The notes under the pieces were generated by a model. That model was not told the origin of the DNA, searched no databases, and worked only from the letters and a program-made list of their open reading frames with translations. From Panax quinquefolius (taxonomy: Eukaryota > Streptophyta > Magnoliopsida > Apiales > Araliaceae), in NCBI GenBank assembly GCA_020205615.1, contig CM035165.1, positions 86,986,005-87,050,004 of the forward strand: a stretch of 64,000 nt of DNA, given 5' to 3'. Made by a program: the position numbers and the translations under genes. Positions 45,867 through 58,067 of this stretch are shown here, in pieces. Numbering within the stretch: position 1 is the stretch's first letter; each line of letters opens with the position of its first letter.

Positions 45867-46671
45867 TGTAAGACCCCAACTTTTATGAATAAAGAATAAT
45901 TTTCTCGAATTATATTTTTAATATTATGGTGTTGATTTGATATAATGTTTTAGTTGTGGATAATATTTACAAATTTTACAAAGTAAGCAAGTGGTTATAT
46001 AATATTCGATTGGTCAGAGAATATTCTTTTTGTCAGGGAATATTCGTACGACGGCATAATCATTGGTGGACCCCACAATGGAAGTATTGTCGTAGTTAGA
46101 AAACGATAAAATTATCTTTCTATAAAAATAATGGCGGAGGTGTTACCGTTAAAAGTGTTAAACTACCCAGAGTAAAAAAATACAAGAATACGTGTGGTCA
46201 GATAAGAAGCACACCAGTATTGATTATTGATGCTTATGTGAGAAGTCACTCATTTATACTCAATTATTGCTACAGTAATTGTTGCATCATATCTCTTATA
46301 TTATTGATTCAATTATTGTCACAGTATCATCTGAATAATATGTTATATTATTAAATCAATAATTGAGACGACAAGTTATAATATTAATGATTAATAATTG
46401 TTGAAAGATTAAATATGTGTTGATTAAAAATAAAATGATTTATGGTAATATTTATTCAATCCTTGATGTATATAAAGAGTCTATTATGAGACGTTTGTGG
46501 TAAATTCGGTTATTCTATGGGGGCCCATATGTCATCATCTAAGAGTCTCTTTCACCAATAGTAATTACCTTTACCAAACGTCAAACCACTTGTCGTTTCA
46601 TATTACAGGCGTCGAACCAATTGTCGTTTCACATTACAGGCGTCGAACCAATTGTCGTTTCACATTACAGT
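45867..46671 (+). repeat. Truncated gypsy LTR, 5' part
   Basis: It starts TGTAAGACCCCAAC at 45867 and matches the first part of the LTR at 46672. It ends at 46671 inside a run of 29-bp CGTCGAACCA.TTGTCGTTTC repeats. The next full gypsy element (E) begins at that point, so E probably inserted into this older LTR. The 3' part should then lie beyond the window, after the ACAGT target duplication. Confidence 0.8.
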
Positions 46672-49632
46672 TGTAAGACCCCAACTTTTTGAATAAAGAT
46701 TAAATTTTCTCGAAATATATTTTTGAATATTATGGTGTGGATTTGATATAATGTTATAGTTGTGGGTAATATTTACAAATTTTGCAAAGTACGCAAGTTG
46801 TTATATAATATTCGATTAGTCGGGGACTATTCGTTTTAACAGGAATATTCGCATAACCAAGACAATCATTGGTGGACCCCACAACGGAATTATTGTCGGA
46901 TCGAGAAAACGACAAAAATACTTTATGAAAATAACTACGAAAAAGTTTTATCGTTAATCCTGTTGAACTACCCTAGTAGTAAAGTACAAAGAATACGCTG
47001 TGATCGCATAGTAGCACACCAGTATTGATTATTGATGCTTACGTGAGAAGTCACTCGATTATACTCAATTATTTCTACAAGAATTGTTTGATCATATCTC
47101 TCATATTATTGATTCGATTATTGTCATCAGATCATCCGCATAATATGTTATCTTATTAAATCAATAATTGAGACGACAAAGTTATTCATATTATTAAATT
47201 ACAATATTTACAATGTCTAGAAGTTCTGCTGAGGAGAGGTTTGGTCACCTAATTGCACTTGCCATATAGGCGTAAATCCTTATTGAAAGTCCCTCTTTCT
47301 CGGAACGACACGGTTGATAAATATTACGAGTTATAATATTAATGATGAATGTTATTAAAATTAAAGTTGTGTTCTTGAGTTGAATTTGGAGACGCAGACG
47401 CGATATTTGAGTCCTAACGATGAAATTAGTAAAGATAGTCTATAAACACAAAATTTTCTGGAATTCACTATTTGGTCAAAAAGTCAACAGTTGACTTTTT
47501 CGGGAAAAGACAAACTTCGAAATTTCAAAATTTATATTTTTGATTAAAATGGTTTCATTGTGTTGGAATTATTTGTGTTAGTGAAAATCGACAATTATTT
47601 CGATAATAATTGATGTCCGGAGGTTATATCAACCAATCCAGTATTTAACCGTATAAATGAGCAATTGATTGCTATTATTTTACATGATTATAGCTATTTG
47701 TTCACATGTGTATACTATCGTTTCACATTCTTGTTACTATTAGGGGAGTTGGTGCAAGATTGATAATACTTGCATGATTAAGTTAAAAATGGAGGTATAG
47801 ATGGAGGTACTATACTGTAATTCATATTTTCACATGGCTAGAACTATTGATTCACATAATTTACTATTGAATCACATTATTTACTATTAGGGGAGGTGGT
47901 GCAAGTTTGATAATACTTCCATGACTAAATTAAAAATAAAGGAAAAGTTGGAGGTATTGTCTTCGTAATTTTTGAGCCCCAAAACGTGTAATTATCGAAA
48001 CTATATTTTTCTATAAATAAAAGTTCATTCTTCTTCATTTCTCACCAATTCACAAAAGCTTTAGAGCGATTATTATAGAGAGAAATTATAGAAAGAAGAA
48101 GAGAAGTCACCACCTCACTATTTCAAAGATCCAGCTTTTTCTAAGGTAGGAGTATTATTTCTTTCTTATCCATGAAGAAAACTTCATTATTCCATTCTTT
48201 ATTATTCTCATTTGGAATAACTTCAGATATGCTGCTACCCTATACTTGTTGAAATTCTTCCTCATATTCCATTCTTTATTATTACATTTGGAACATCCTC
48301 GCACATGCGTTCTACTGGGACCTGTTCCGCCTCTTTATTATTCTGTTGGGACATCCTCGTTTATGCGTTCTCACGCCGGACTTGGTTCCGCTCTTTATTA
48401 TTCTATTGAATATCCTCGTCAATGCGCTTTTACGTTTCTGGACTCCGCTCTTTATTATTCTCCGTTGAATATCCTATCTCATGCATTTTACGCCGACATG
48501 ATTCCGTTATTTATTATTCTGTTGGAATAACCTGCCTATGCGGTCTATTGCATGCTTGGTGATTTCTTTTGTTATTCCATTCTTTATTATATTCAGTTGG
48601 TTAAAGTTTTGACTTCTATAATCCATGAAATTAGTGGAATATCCTTGATATTTGCGCTTCTTCCAAAGATCTTTTCATGGAAATATTCTTCCGAGCATTC
48701 TTGAATTTTACTCTACAAAGCAAAGATCATGTTGACAATTTAGACGTTATTAGTTCCTGGATAAATTAATTCTTGAACTTGTTTTATTGAATTCTTATAT
48801 CATTGTCATCATCCTCATATTTATATTTTGTTGAAAGTCATCTGTGGCCTATAGGGCATAGATGGACTTAGTATGATTATGACCAGGGATTATTCGATGT
48901 AATCATAACTGTAATGTTACAAAGGATGTGGAAAAAGTCCTCATTGGCTCGTAGAGCATTGATGGACAGTTGTTGGCATGATCATGACCATTATTGAATA
49001 CACAAATATTCTTGGCCCGTAGTGAATGGATAATTGTGGTCATGATACTAAAGAATATCTTTGGCCGTAGTGCAGGGGTGATTCGATGATGTGGATTATT
49101 TATTAAGCTGAGTCCCAGCGATAAAAGTGATGAAAACCTTCTAAATCATAAAAGATAGTAGATTTTATTCTCTACTTGACTCTTTTAATGGATTGCTTGT
49201 TCAAATTGCAGCTTAAACTTGATGGTTGTTATATTGTATCGCTTTAACATCGTTTGAAGGCTAACGATAATATATTCTCGCATTATCTTAGTCGTAATAT
49301 TTCCTCTTGGGCTAGTTAAGCTCACCCTTTTACTTTTATTGTTCTCTTCAGAAATGAGAACATAACGAGGGACTAGTCGGGGAACGTGGTGATGCACTGA
49401 TGATAGCATTAGTAGTCCTCACTATTCAAAGAAATAGTGGAAAATAAATGTAATAATATTGAATTTGAGTTTGTATATTGTCTGGGCACGATAATATTTG
49501 TATTAAAACTCACGACTTATGTTTTGTCGTACTTTACACCTACGGTTGTATAATTAAGTTATATTTGTATTACATATCCATGTATTTGACGACTTCGTAA
49601 TAGGTGATGTATAACTATTTTGGGGCGTCACA
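46672..49632 (+). repeat. 5' LTR of gypsy element E
   Basis: 2,961 bp, from TGTAAGACCCCAAC to GGGGCGTCACA. TATA box at 48011-48019. Two internal minisatellites: about 60-bp units with TTTATTATTCT.TTGGA(A/C)AT (48170-48610) and ATCTTTGGCC/GTAGTGCA-type units (48840-49090). Homologous to the LTRs of D but longer. Confidence 0.87.
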
Positions 49633-49634
49633 GT

Positions 49635-49646
49635 TGGTATCAAAGC
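49635..49646 (+). other. Primer-binding site, gypsy element E
   Basis: TGGTATCAAAGC two bases after the LTR. It matches the initiator tRNA-Met complement with one change (A for G at position 9), and the same change is present in D. Confidence 0.87.
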
Positions 49647-49794
49647 TTAGGGATATGATCCCTAGCTAAGATGTGAGACTAGAACTAGGAGGGGAGAGAC
49701 GGGGACTAAGTTTATTTGGTATTTAATTGGTTGGTCAGAGTATATGGATAATATGTTGCATGTCAATTAACCCTTGTTTTGTGGCGATTTGAAA

Positions 49795-50717
49795 ATGGCA
49801 TCCGAGAATATTGAGAATAGCAATGGAGCACAAGAAACCGCTTGAGTCTCCACGAGATCAAGAATCGAATAATGTGCATCAGGAAGGCGACAATCCTCAT
49901 GCAAACAACAACACTGACCAAATGATGAACGATGGAATGTTCAAAGGCTTTATGCAATTCATGCAACATCGTGAGAGCGGCTCCGTCCCAAAATGTAGGT
50001 GGAAACACCGAAACTCTTGACGGCCACTGCTAAAAAGTTCAAGGAGCTAGGACCACTTTGGAGTTTATTGGAGAGCTAAAACCACTTAAGGTCAAGCATG
50101 GATAAAGCGAGATCACCAAGATATTTGATGTCTTGGGATGCTCCGAGGAGCAAAGGTTCCTTCGCCACCTTCATGTTATTGCGTGAGGCGACATCGGTGG
50201 GAATCAGAAACGTCTACCCGACGACGACTCAAGATGACTTGGGAGAGGTTCCAAGAGCTATTCAACGACAAGTACTTTCCCGAAAGTATTCGTCACATGA
50301 AGGATGTGGAGTTTATCAAGTTGGAACAAAACAATATGACCGTGTCACAATACGAGGCTAAATTTGCAGAGTTATCCCGGTTTGCATCCCATTTGGTCGA
50401 TAATGAGGAGCGAATGACGCGAATGTTTTTAAGAGGTTTGAAACCGGAGATACGTTAATATCTTATTTCTCATAAACTGTGTTTGTACTCAGATGTTGTA
50501 AATAGGGCTCAGTTATTGGAGCGCGGTAAAGAGTCAACGCAACCAAGGGAAAGCAGCCGGCAACATAAAAATACCAGTGGAAACAGTCATCGAAACGGTG
50601 ACAACAAGCGTGGAAGGAATCAACATGCCAGAAATGGTAACTACTTCGGCGGTAATCATAGCCAAGAAAATAAGAATGGACATTTCAAGAAGAGGAGATT
50701 CAACAATGATGGAAAGA
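49795..50717 (+). pseudogene. Gypsy E gag, N-terminal and capsid part
   Basis: ATG at 49795 (MASENIENSNGAQET), with stops soon after. The capsid homology (retrotransposon gag family) is clearest at 50240-50456: LFNDKYFPESIRHMKDVEFI, then QYEAKFAELSRFASHLV and MFLRGLKPEIR. A basic Asn/Arg/His-rich linker follows (50483-50712). The frame is cut at 50717 by insertion of D and continues at 60653. Confidence 0.85.
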
Positions 50718-53246
50718 TGTGAGACCCCCAAAATTAGGTATACATCACCCATCTTGGGTAGTCAGATACATGGTACAGAATTTAAATATAACTTACTAAT
50801 ATAACTGTCGTGTACAATACAACATAAACTGTGAGTTAGAATACAAATATTGTCTACTAGAGATTATACAAACTCAAAAGGAGTCCTCATTACAATTATT
50901 ATCACACTATTTCACGTATAGTGAGGACTACTAATGTTATCCTCTGGACCATTACTCCGCTCCCCGACTCGTCCCAAATTATATTCTCATTTCCGAAGAG
51001 AACGGTGAAAAGAAAGGGTGAGCTCAACTAGCTCAAGAAGAAATATTATGACTAAGATAATGCGAAATAAATTATCATTAGCCTTCAAATGTTGTTAAAC
51101 CGATAAAATATAATGAACATCAAGTTTAACTACAAATGAACCAAAGAATCCATTAAAAGAGTCAAGTAGAAAATAAAATCTACTATCTTTTATGATTTAA
51201 AAGGTTTTTCATCATCATATAGCCGAGACTCGACTTTTAATAAATATTCCACATCATCGAATCACCCCTCGCACTACGCCCAAGGATATTCTTTAGTATC
51301 ACGACCACAATTATTCATGCACTACGGCCAAGAATATTTGTGTATTCATTAATGGTCATGATCATGCCAACAACTCGCTCATCAATACACTACGGGCCAC
51401 CGAGGATTTTTACCACATCATTTGTAACATTACTACCATGATTACACCGAATAGTCTCTCGATGATAATCATACCAAGTCCATCTATGCACTACAGCCAC
51501 GTATGACTTTCAACATAATATAAACATGAGGATGATGACAATGATATAAGAATTCAATAAAACAAGTTCAAGAATTAATTTATCAAGGAACCAATAACAT
51601 CCAAACTGTCAACATGATCATCGCTTTGTAGAGTAAAATTCAAGAATACTGAGAAGAATATTTCCATGAAAGGATACTGGATGAAGCGCAAATATCAAGG
51701 ATATTCCACTAATTTCATGGAGTATAGAAGTCAAAGTTTTAACCAACTAGGTATAATAAAGAATGGAATTACAAAAGAAATCACCATGCATGCGATAGAT
51801 CGATGAGCAAAAAATAAAGTTATTCCAACAAAATAATAAATAATGGAACTGTCGGTACAGAAAATGCATGCAGTGTGATATTCCAATGAGAATAATAAAG
51901 AATGGAACCAGTCCCACAGAAAACATGCAGATGTGATGTTCCAACAGAATAATAATAAAGATTTTAACCAGTCCTGGTAAAACACATGCATGTGATGTTC
52001 CAAATGTAATAATAAAGAATGTCACCAAGTATAGGGTAAATCATGCGTATACAAAGTTATTCCAATGTAATAATAAGCAATGGAATAACAATAGTTCTCT
52101 TCATGAATAAGAAAGAATAACACCCTTTACTTTTGGTAGGAGATTGAATACTGCAGAAGTGTAATAACAAAATACTCTTCTTCTTTCTCTTATTCTCTAT
52201 ACTTTCTCTCTATAGCTTGAATGAATTCGTGAAAAATAATGAAGCACTAGGCCTCTATTTATAGAAGATTTCTAGCTTAAGACTTTTGCCCGCCATGTGA
52301 AAAGGCAAGTGGCTTGATTTAGGTAATGTGAAAGAGAAAAGTGGTTTGACGCTTTGTAATGTGAAACGACAAGTGGTTCGGCCTTTGTAATGTAAAACGA
52401 CAAGTGGTTCGACGCTCAGAATGTGAAACGACAAGTGGTTCGACGCCTTTTATGTAATATGAAACGGCAAGTGGTTTGACGTCTGTAAAGGTAATTACTA
52501 TCGACGAAGGTAATTACTATTCACAAAGGTAATTACTATTAACGAAGGTAATTACTATTGATGAAGAGACTCTTAGATGATGACATATGGGCCCCCATAA
52601 AATAATCAAACTTACCACAAACGTCTCATAATGTACTCTTTATATACATCAAGGATTGAATAAATATTACCACAAATCATTTTATTTTTATTCAACACAT
52701 ATTTAATCTTTCAACAATTATTAATCATTTATAACTTGTCGTCTCAATTATTGATTTAATACTATAACATATTATACGATGATATTTGTGACAATAATTG
52801 AATCAATAATATAAGAGATATGATGCAAAGAATTATCTTGTAGTAATAATTGAGTATAAATGAGTGACTTCTCACGTAAGCATCAATAATCAATATCGTG
52901 TGCTACTATACAACTACGCCAGACATCGTATTTTTTTACTACCGGGTAGTTCAACAGTTTTAACGGTAACACCTCTGCCGTTATTTTTTTATAAAGATAA
53001 TTTTGTCGCTTTTCTAACTACGACAATACTTCCGTTAGGGTCCACTAATGATTGAGTCGTCGCATTTAATATTCCCCAAAAAAAGAATATTCCCAGACCA
53101 AACGAATATTTTATAACAACTTGCTTACTTTGCAAAATTTATAAATATTACCCACAACTATAACATTATATCAAATTTATTCCATAATATTCAAAAATAA
53201 TATTTATAGAAAATTCATCTTTATTTATAAAAGTTGGGGTCTTACA
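50718..53246 (-). repeat. 3' LTR of gypsy element D
   Basis: 2,529 bp. Minus-strand start TGTAAGACCCCAAC at 53246, end GGGGGTCTCACA at 50718 (diverged from GGCGTCAC). TATA box 52255-52264. It holds AACGACAAGTGGTTCGACGC repeats (52320-52480), TGTTCCAA...AATAATAAAGA units of about 60 bp (51745-52110) and GCACTAC-GGCCA-type units (51265-51500). Confidence 0.9.
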
Positions 53247-53258
53247 ACCTCCCTTCTT
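53247..53258 (-). other. Polypurine tract of gypsy element D
   Basis: The minus strand reads AAGAAGGGAGGT directly before the 3' LTR start TGTAAGACC. Confidence 0.88.
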
Positions 53259-53329
53259 ATGAAATTTCTCCCTCGAAATTAAGGTACGTACACTGGTATG
53301 TCAAGAGGTAAGGATACCTTGATTTCATT

Positions 53330-54560
53330 TCGATTCTAACTCCCAAGTCATTTCCTCAACATCGTGGTTCCTCCACAAAACTTTGACTTGAGGTATAACC
53401 TTGAGCGTAGAATATGTTCCTTCTTATCCAAGATTTGAACAGAACCTCTTCATACGTCAAATCTTCCACTATTTCGTCCGGTTCTAACTCAATAATGTGG
53501 TTCGGTCTTTCACATATTTAAGTAACATGGATATGTGAAAACGTTATGAACACGAGACATACTTAGCGGTAAGCGAGTCTATAGGCCACGCTTCCTACTC
53601 GATCGAGGATTAAAATGGACCGATGAATCGAGGATTGAGTTTTCCTCTCTTCCAAATCTTGTAACTCCTTTTCATGGAGCAACTCTTAACAACACACGAT
53701 CTCCTATATCAATTCCACGTCCTTTCGATGAAGATCAGCATAACTCTTTTGTCGATTTTGTGAGATTTTTATACGTTGTCGGATTGTTTGAATCTTTTCC
53801 ATAGTCATACGTACCAACTCCGGTCCCAACAACGTTGCTTCACCCACCTCATCCCAAAGATACTTTGAGAAAAGACACTTTCTTCCATACAACGCTCGAA
53901 TGGAGCCATGCCAATACTTGCTTGATAACCGTTGTTGTTGTAGGAAAACTCCACCAATGGTAAGAACTTGTCCCAACTTCCTTGAAATCAAGGACACAGA
54001 GTCTTAATAGATCTTCAAGAGTTTGAATAGTCCTCTCCGACTGTCCGTCCGTCTGAGGATGATATGCCGAGCTAAATCGTAAGTCTGTGCCCATAGCTTT
54101 TTGCAAACTAACCCAAAATCGTGAAGTGAATCTTGGGTCTCGATCAGAAACTATGGATACCGGCATACCATGCAGTCTTACAATCTCGTTTATGTACATA
54201 CGAGCAAGACGTTTAAGTGTATAAGTTTTTCGTGATTTGATAAGAAATGAGCGGACTTGGTCAATCTATCAACAATGACCCAAATCGCATCTATGCCTTG
54301 AGAAACCTTAGGAAGACCGTGAATTGAAATCCATGGTAATGTGCTCCCACTTCCATTCTGAATTTCAAGTGGTTGCAATGGACCTTTTGGTACTTGATGC
54401 TCCGCTTTAACTCGTTGACAAGTTAGACACCTTGAGATAAACAAAGCTATATCTCTCTTTCATATTGCTCTCCACCAAAATGTATGGCGAATATCATGAT
54501 ACATTTGGTACTCCCAGTGATGGATTGCAAATGGTGTGTTGTGCACCTCCATCATGATAT
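53330..54560 (-). pseudogene. Gypsy D integrase with chromodomain-like C-terminus
   Basis: The zinc-binding end is near 54420 ([20 protein letters not shown]). The catalytic core has [16 protein letters not shown] (about 54240-54285), IVSDRDPRFTSRFW (about 54110-54155) and HPQTDGQSERTIQTLEDLLR (about 54000-54060). The C-terminal tail (about 53335-53505) reads HIIELEPDEIVEDLTYEEV, then VKVLWRNHDVEEMTWELE across frameshifts. This is a chromodomain of the type that targets chromoviruses to heterochromatin. Frameshifts near 53930 and 53700 and in the tail make it non-functional. Confidence 0.87.
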
Positions 54561-56110
54561 TATACATTAAATCGTATCGTTAGAACACAAAGTCCGGAGT
54601 TGACTTGAGTATTCCTTCTTCATCGATTCTTGCTTCCTAGCGTAGCACCTTCTTGCACTTTCTTCCTCATACGCATCGCCTCCAGTCCGTAGCTTGAAAG
54701 CGACTTTAACTTTATCGATTAAAGTCGGTTCTACTCGTATACTCGCTATCATCACATGCGTCCCCTCGAGTCTTTAACTCTATCTCCATCCTTTGCAAGT
54801 CACACAAAATGGGCCTTTGCGTTGACAATATCGCACTCAGACTTGCATATGATCTTACCTTCAATGCGTCGGCTACCACGCTCGCTTTTCGTGGATGGTA
54901 TTGGATGGTATGATCATAATCTTTCAATGTTCAAGCCAACGTCGTTATTGTCGCATGTTGAGTTCCTTTTGAGTGAAGAAATATTTGAGGCTTTTATGAT
55001 CCGTAAAGATCTCCACTTTCTCCCCATACAAGTAATGCCTCCAAATTTTAAGTGCGAAAGATAACAAATGCTAACTCTAGATCATGAGTAGGATAATTCC
55101 TCTCATATTCTTTGAGTTGTCGCGAGGCATAGGCTATAACTTTTCCATGTTGCATGAGAACACATCCCAACCCTTTGCTCAAGCATCACTCAGAGATGAC
55201 AAATCCCTCCGAGCCGATGGTATTGTCGTAACAAAATAAATAAGTCTCCTCTTGAGTTCTTGAAAACTCTTCTCACATTCTTCGCTCCAACAAAACTTTG
55301 TATCTTTCCGAGTCACCGAGTCAATGGAGTAGCGATTCGAGAAAATCCTTCCACGAAATCTCCGATAATAACCAAATAAAACCGAGAAAGCAACGTGCTT
55401 ATTCATCGATTTAGGTTGTTCCCGCCTTTGAATAGCTTCAATCTTTCTTTGGGTCAATGATATTCCATGACTTGATACCACGTGCCCAAGGAATGCTACT
55501 TCTTCAAGCCGAACTCGCATTTCTTCAACTTGGCATAAAGCTTATATTCACGAAGCTTTTGGAGTGTCGACCTCAAGTGTTGCTTTCATGATCTTCACGG
55601 CTTTTGGAATAAATAAGGATGTCATCAATAAAGACGACCACAAAGTGATCTAAATATTCGTTGAATACTGGGTTCATCATATCCATGAAGGCGGCAAGAG
55701 CATTAGTCAATCCAAAGGACATGACTAGGAATTCATAATGCCCGCACATCGAGTTCCGAAAGCCGTCTTTGGAATGTCGTGGTTCTAATCTTCAATTGGT
55801 GATATCCGAACGAAGATCAATCTTTGAAAAGAATTTGGCTCCTTGCAATCGGGTCAAACAGTCATCAATACGTGTGATGAATACCTATTTTTGATGGTGA
55901 CATGATTCAACTCCCGATAATCAATACAAAGTCGCATACTCCCATCTTTCTTCTTCACGAATAGAACAGGAGCACCCCAAGGAGAAGTACAAGGACGAAT
56001 AAAGCCAATGTCTAATAATTCCTGCAGTTGGGTCTTTAACTCCTGAAGTTCAATAGGAGCCATTCGATATGGGGCTTTGGAAATAGGTTTTGTACCGGGT
56101 TCAAGGTTGA
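54561..56110 (-). pseudogene. Gypsy D reverse transcriptase and RNase H
   Basis: RT begins with [20 protein letters not shown] and [11 protein letters not shown] (about 55900-56010). The catalytic FVVVFIDD lies at 55621-55645. RNase H covers about 55520-54750, with KFCWSEECEKSFQELKRRL (about 55250-55290), a [14 protein letters not shown] block (about 54960) and DYDHTIQYHPRKASVVADA (about 54870-54920). At least five frame breaks lie between 55860 and 54570. Confidence 0.87.
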
Positions 56111-56760
56111 TACAAAATTCAATTTCACGCTCTGGGGGTAGGCCAGGAAGTTCTTCGGGGAATACGTCAGGAAATTTATTAACAATAGAAATATCGTTCA
56201 AAACTGACGTATTTTTGTTTAAATCTGTGACATGAGCTAAGAAAGCTTGACATCCGTTTTTCAATAAACGAATAGCTTTATGGCTTGAGATGACCGTGAT
56301 TGATTTTAATGGTTTGGTCGCTTGAATTTGCATAATAGGTTGGTTAGGAATATGAAAGCTAACAACCTTACGAAAATAATCAATTTTTGCATGATAAGTA
56401 GTTAACCAATCAATCCCTAGAATCACGTCAAATGCAAGTATTTTTAATGAAATAAGATCGACGGGTAATGTGAGGTACCGATTTGAATCAAAACAAGACT
56501 TATAAACAAAGGATTTAATGAAGGTTTCTCCCAACGGAGTTTCCACAGATAAGTCAAAGTCTAATTTCTCCTGAGTCAAATTTAATCGATGAGCGCAAGT
56601 AGGAGAAATAAAAGAATGGGTAGAACCCAGATCAAATAAAGTATAGACTTCATTAGAGTTTATGATAAGCTTACCCGTGATGACCTCATTCGGGTTCCTT
56701 GCTCTCTGGGAGGTCACAACAAACGCCTCCTCAGACTACCGGCTTTTGACTTTTCTGGGA
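56111..56760 (-). pseudogene. Gypsy D aspartic protease region
   Basis: Part of a 287-codon open stretch (56717-55854). The retropepsin core is [15 protein letters not shown] at about 56600-56645, then [20 protein letters not shown]. The catalytic triplet reads Asp-Leu-Gly (56625-56633) instead of Asp-Ser/Thr-Gly. Element E has the same Leu. [20 protein letters not shown] leads into RT. Confidence 0.85.
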
Positions 56761-57883
56761 CTACCTTTGGTGCCTCCATCCTAGCTGAATTTGTCTTCTA
56801 GAACGACAAAAATCGAGCTAAGTGACCTTCTCTTCCACAATTATAACATGCTTTGACTAAGATGGCGCAGCTTGGATCGATGTGTCCCTCTCCTCCGCAT
56901 TTGAAGCATATGATAGGTGGTCTTTCTCCTTCCTTAACAACGGTCTCTTGGTCTTGACGCCTTTCCATCATTGTTGAATCTCCTTTTCTTAAAATGTCCA
57001 TTCTTATTGTTTTGGCCTCGACACCACCGGCGTGGTTACCATATCCGCCCGTTGATTCCTCCACGCTTGTTGTCACCACTTCTCGATGACTACTCTCACC
57101 GGTATTATAATTTTGCTTACCGCTCTTTTTAGTTCGTTGACTCGTTATCGCGCCCACTAATCGAGCCCTATTTACAACATCCGAATACAAACACGCTTTA
57201 TGAGAAATAAGATGTTGACGTATCTCCCGACTTCAAACCTCTTAAAAACATTCACGCCATTCTCTTTCATTATCCACCAAGTGGGACGAAACCGTGATAA
57301 CTTCGCAAATTTTGCCTCGTATTGCAACACTACCATATTGTTTTGTTCCAACTTAATAAACTCCACCTCCTTCATGTGGCGAATACTTTCGGAAAGTATT
57401 TGTCGTTGAATGACTCTGGAACTTCTCCCAAGATATCTTCAAGATGCGAGTTGAGTACGCTTTCCGATTCCCACCAAAGAATCGCCTCTCCGCAAACAAA
57501 AAAAAGCGACAAAGGGAACCTTTTGCTCCTCGAGCATCCCAAGACATCAAATATCTTGGTAATCTGATGTATCCATGCTTCCGCCAAAGTGGTTTTGCTT
57601 CCCTTAAACTCCGTGGTCCCAGCTCCTTGAACTGCTTAGCGGTGACCGCCTTGAGAGTTTTCCGTGTTTCCACCTATGTTTTGGACAAGAGTCGCTCTAC
57701 TTTCTTTGTTGCATGAATTGCATAAAGCCTCCTAACATTTGATCATTCATCATTTGGTCAAGGTGTTGTTGTTTGCATGAGGATTGTCGCCTTCACGATG
57801 CACATTATCCTCGATTATTGATATGTGGTGAATCAACGATCGCTTGTGGCTCCATTGTTATTCTCAACATTCTCGGATGTCAT
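56761..57883 (-). pseudogene. Gypsy D gag with two zinc knuckles
   Basis: The ATG is at 57883 (MTSENVENNNGA) with early stops. The capsid part lies at about 57190-57420 (FIKLEQNNMVVLQYEAKFAK). Two CCHC knuckles follow: CFKCGGEGHIDPSC (about 56870-56915) and CYNCGREGHLARF, where the last Cys is lost by a frame change near 56810. Gag frames are broken in several places. Confidence 0.85.
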
Positions 57884-58053
57884 TTTCAAATCCGCCACAA
57901 AATAAAAGGTTAATTGACATGTAACATATATATCCCTATATTCCGATGACCAATAAAATAGCACATAAACTTAGGTAGGTCATACTAGCGAAGGTATTCC
58001 CTGTCTCTCCTCCTAGTACTATTCTCACATCTTAGCCAGGATCATATCCCTAA

Positions 58054-58065
58054 GCTTTGATACCA
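58054..58065 (-). other. Primer-binding site, gypsy element D
   Basis: The minus strand reads TGGTATCAAAGC two bases inside the 5' LTR, as in E. Confidence 0.87.
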
Positions 58066-58067
58066 AC

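Noticed and set aside
49635..49646. tRNA fragment
   Set aside because: Only a 12-base primer-binding match to initiator tRNA-Met, with no tRNA body.
54756..55064. Plus-strand frame within element D
   Set aside because: It lies opposite RNase H of D and is an antisense shadow.
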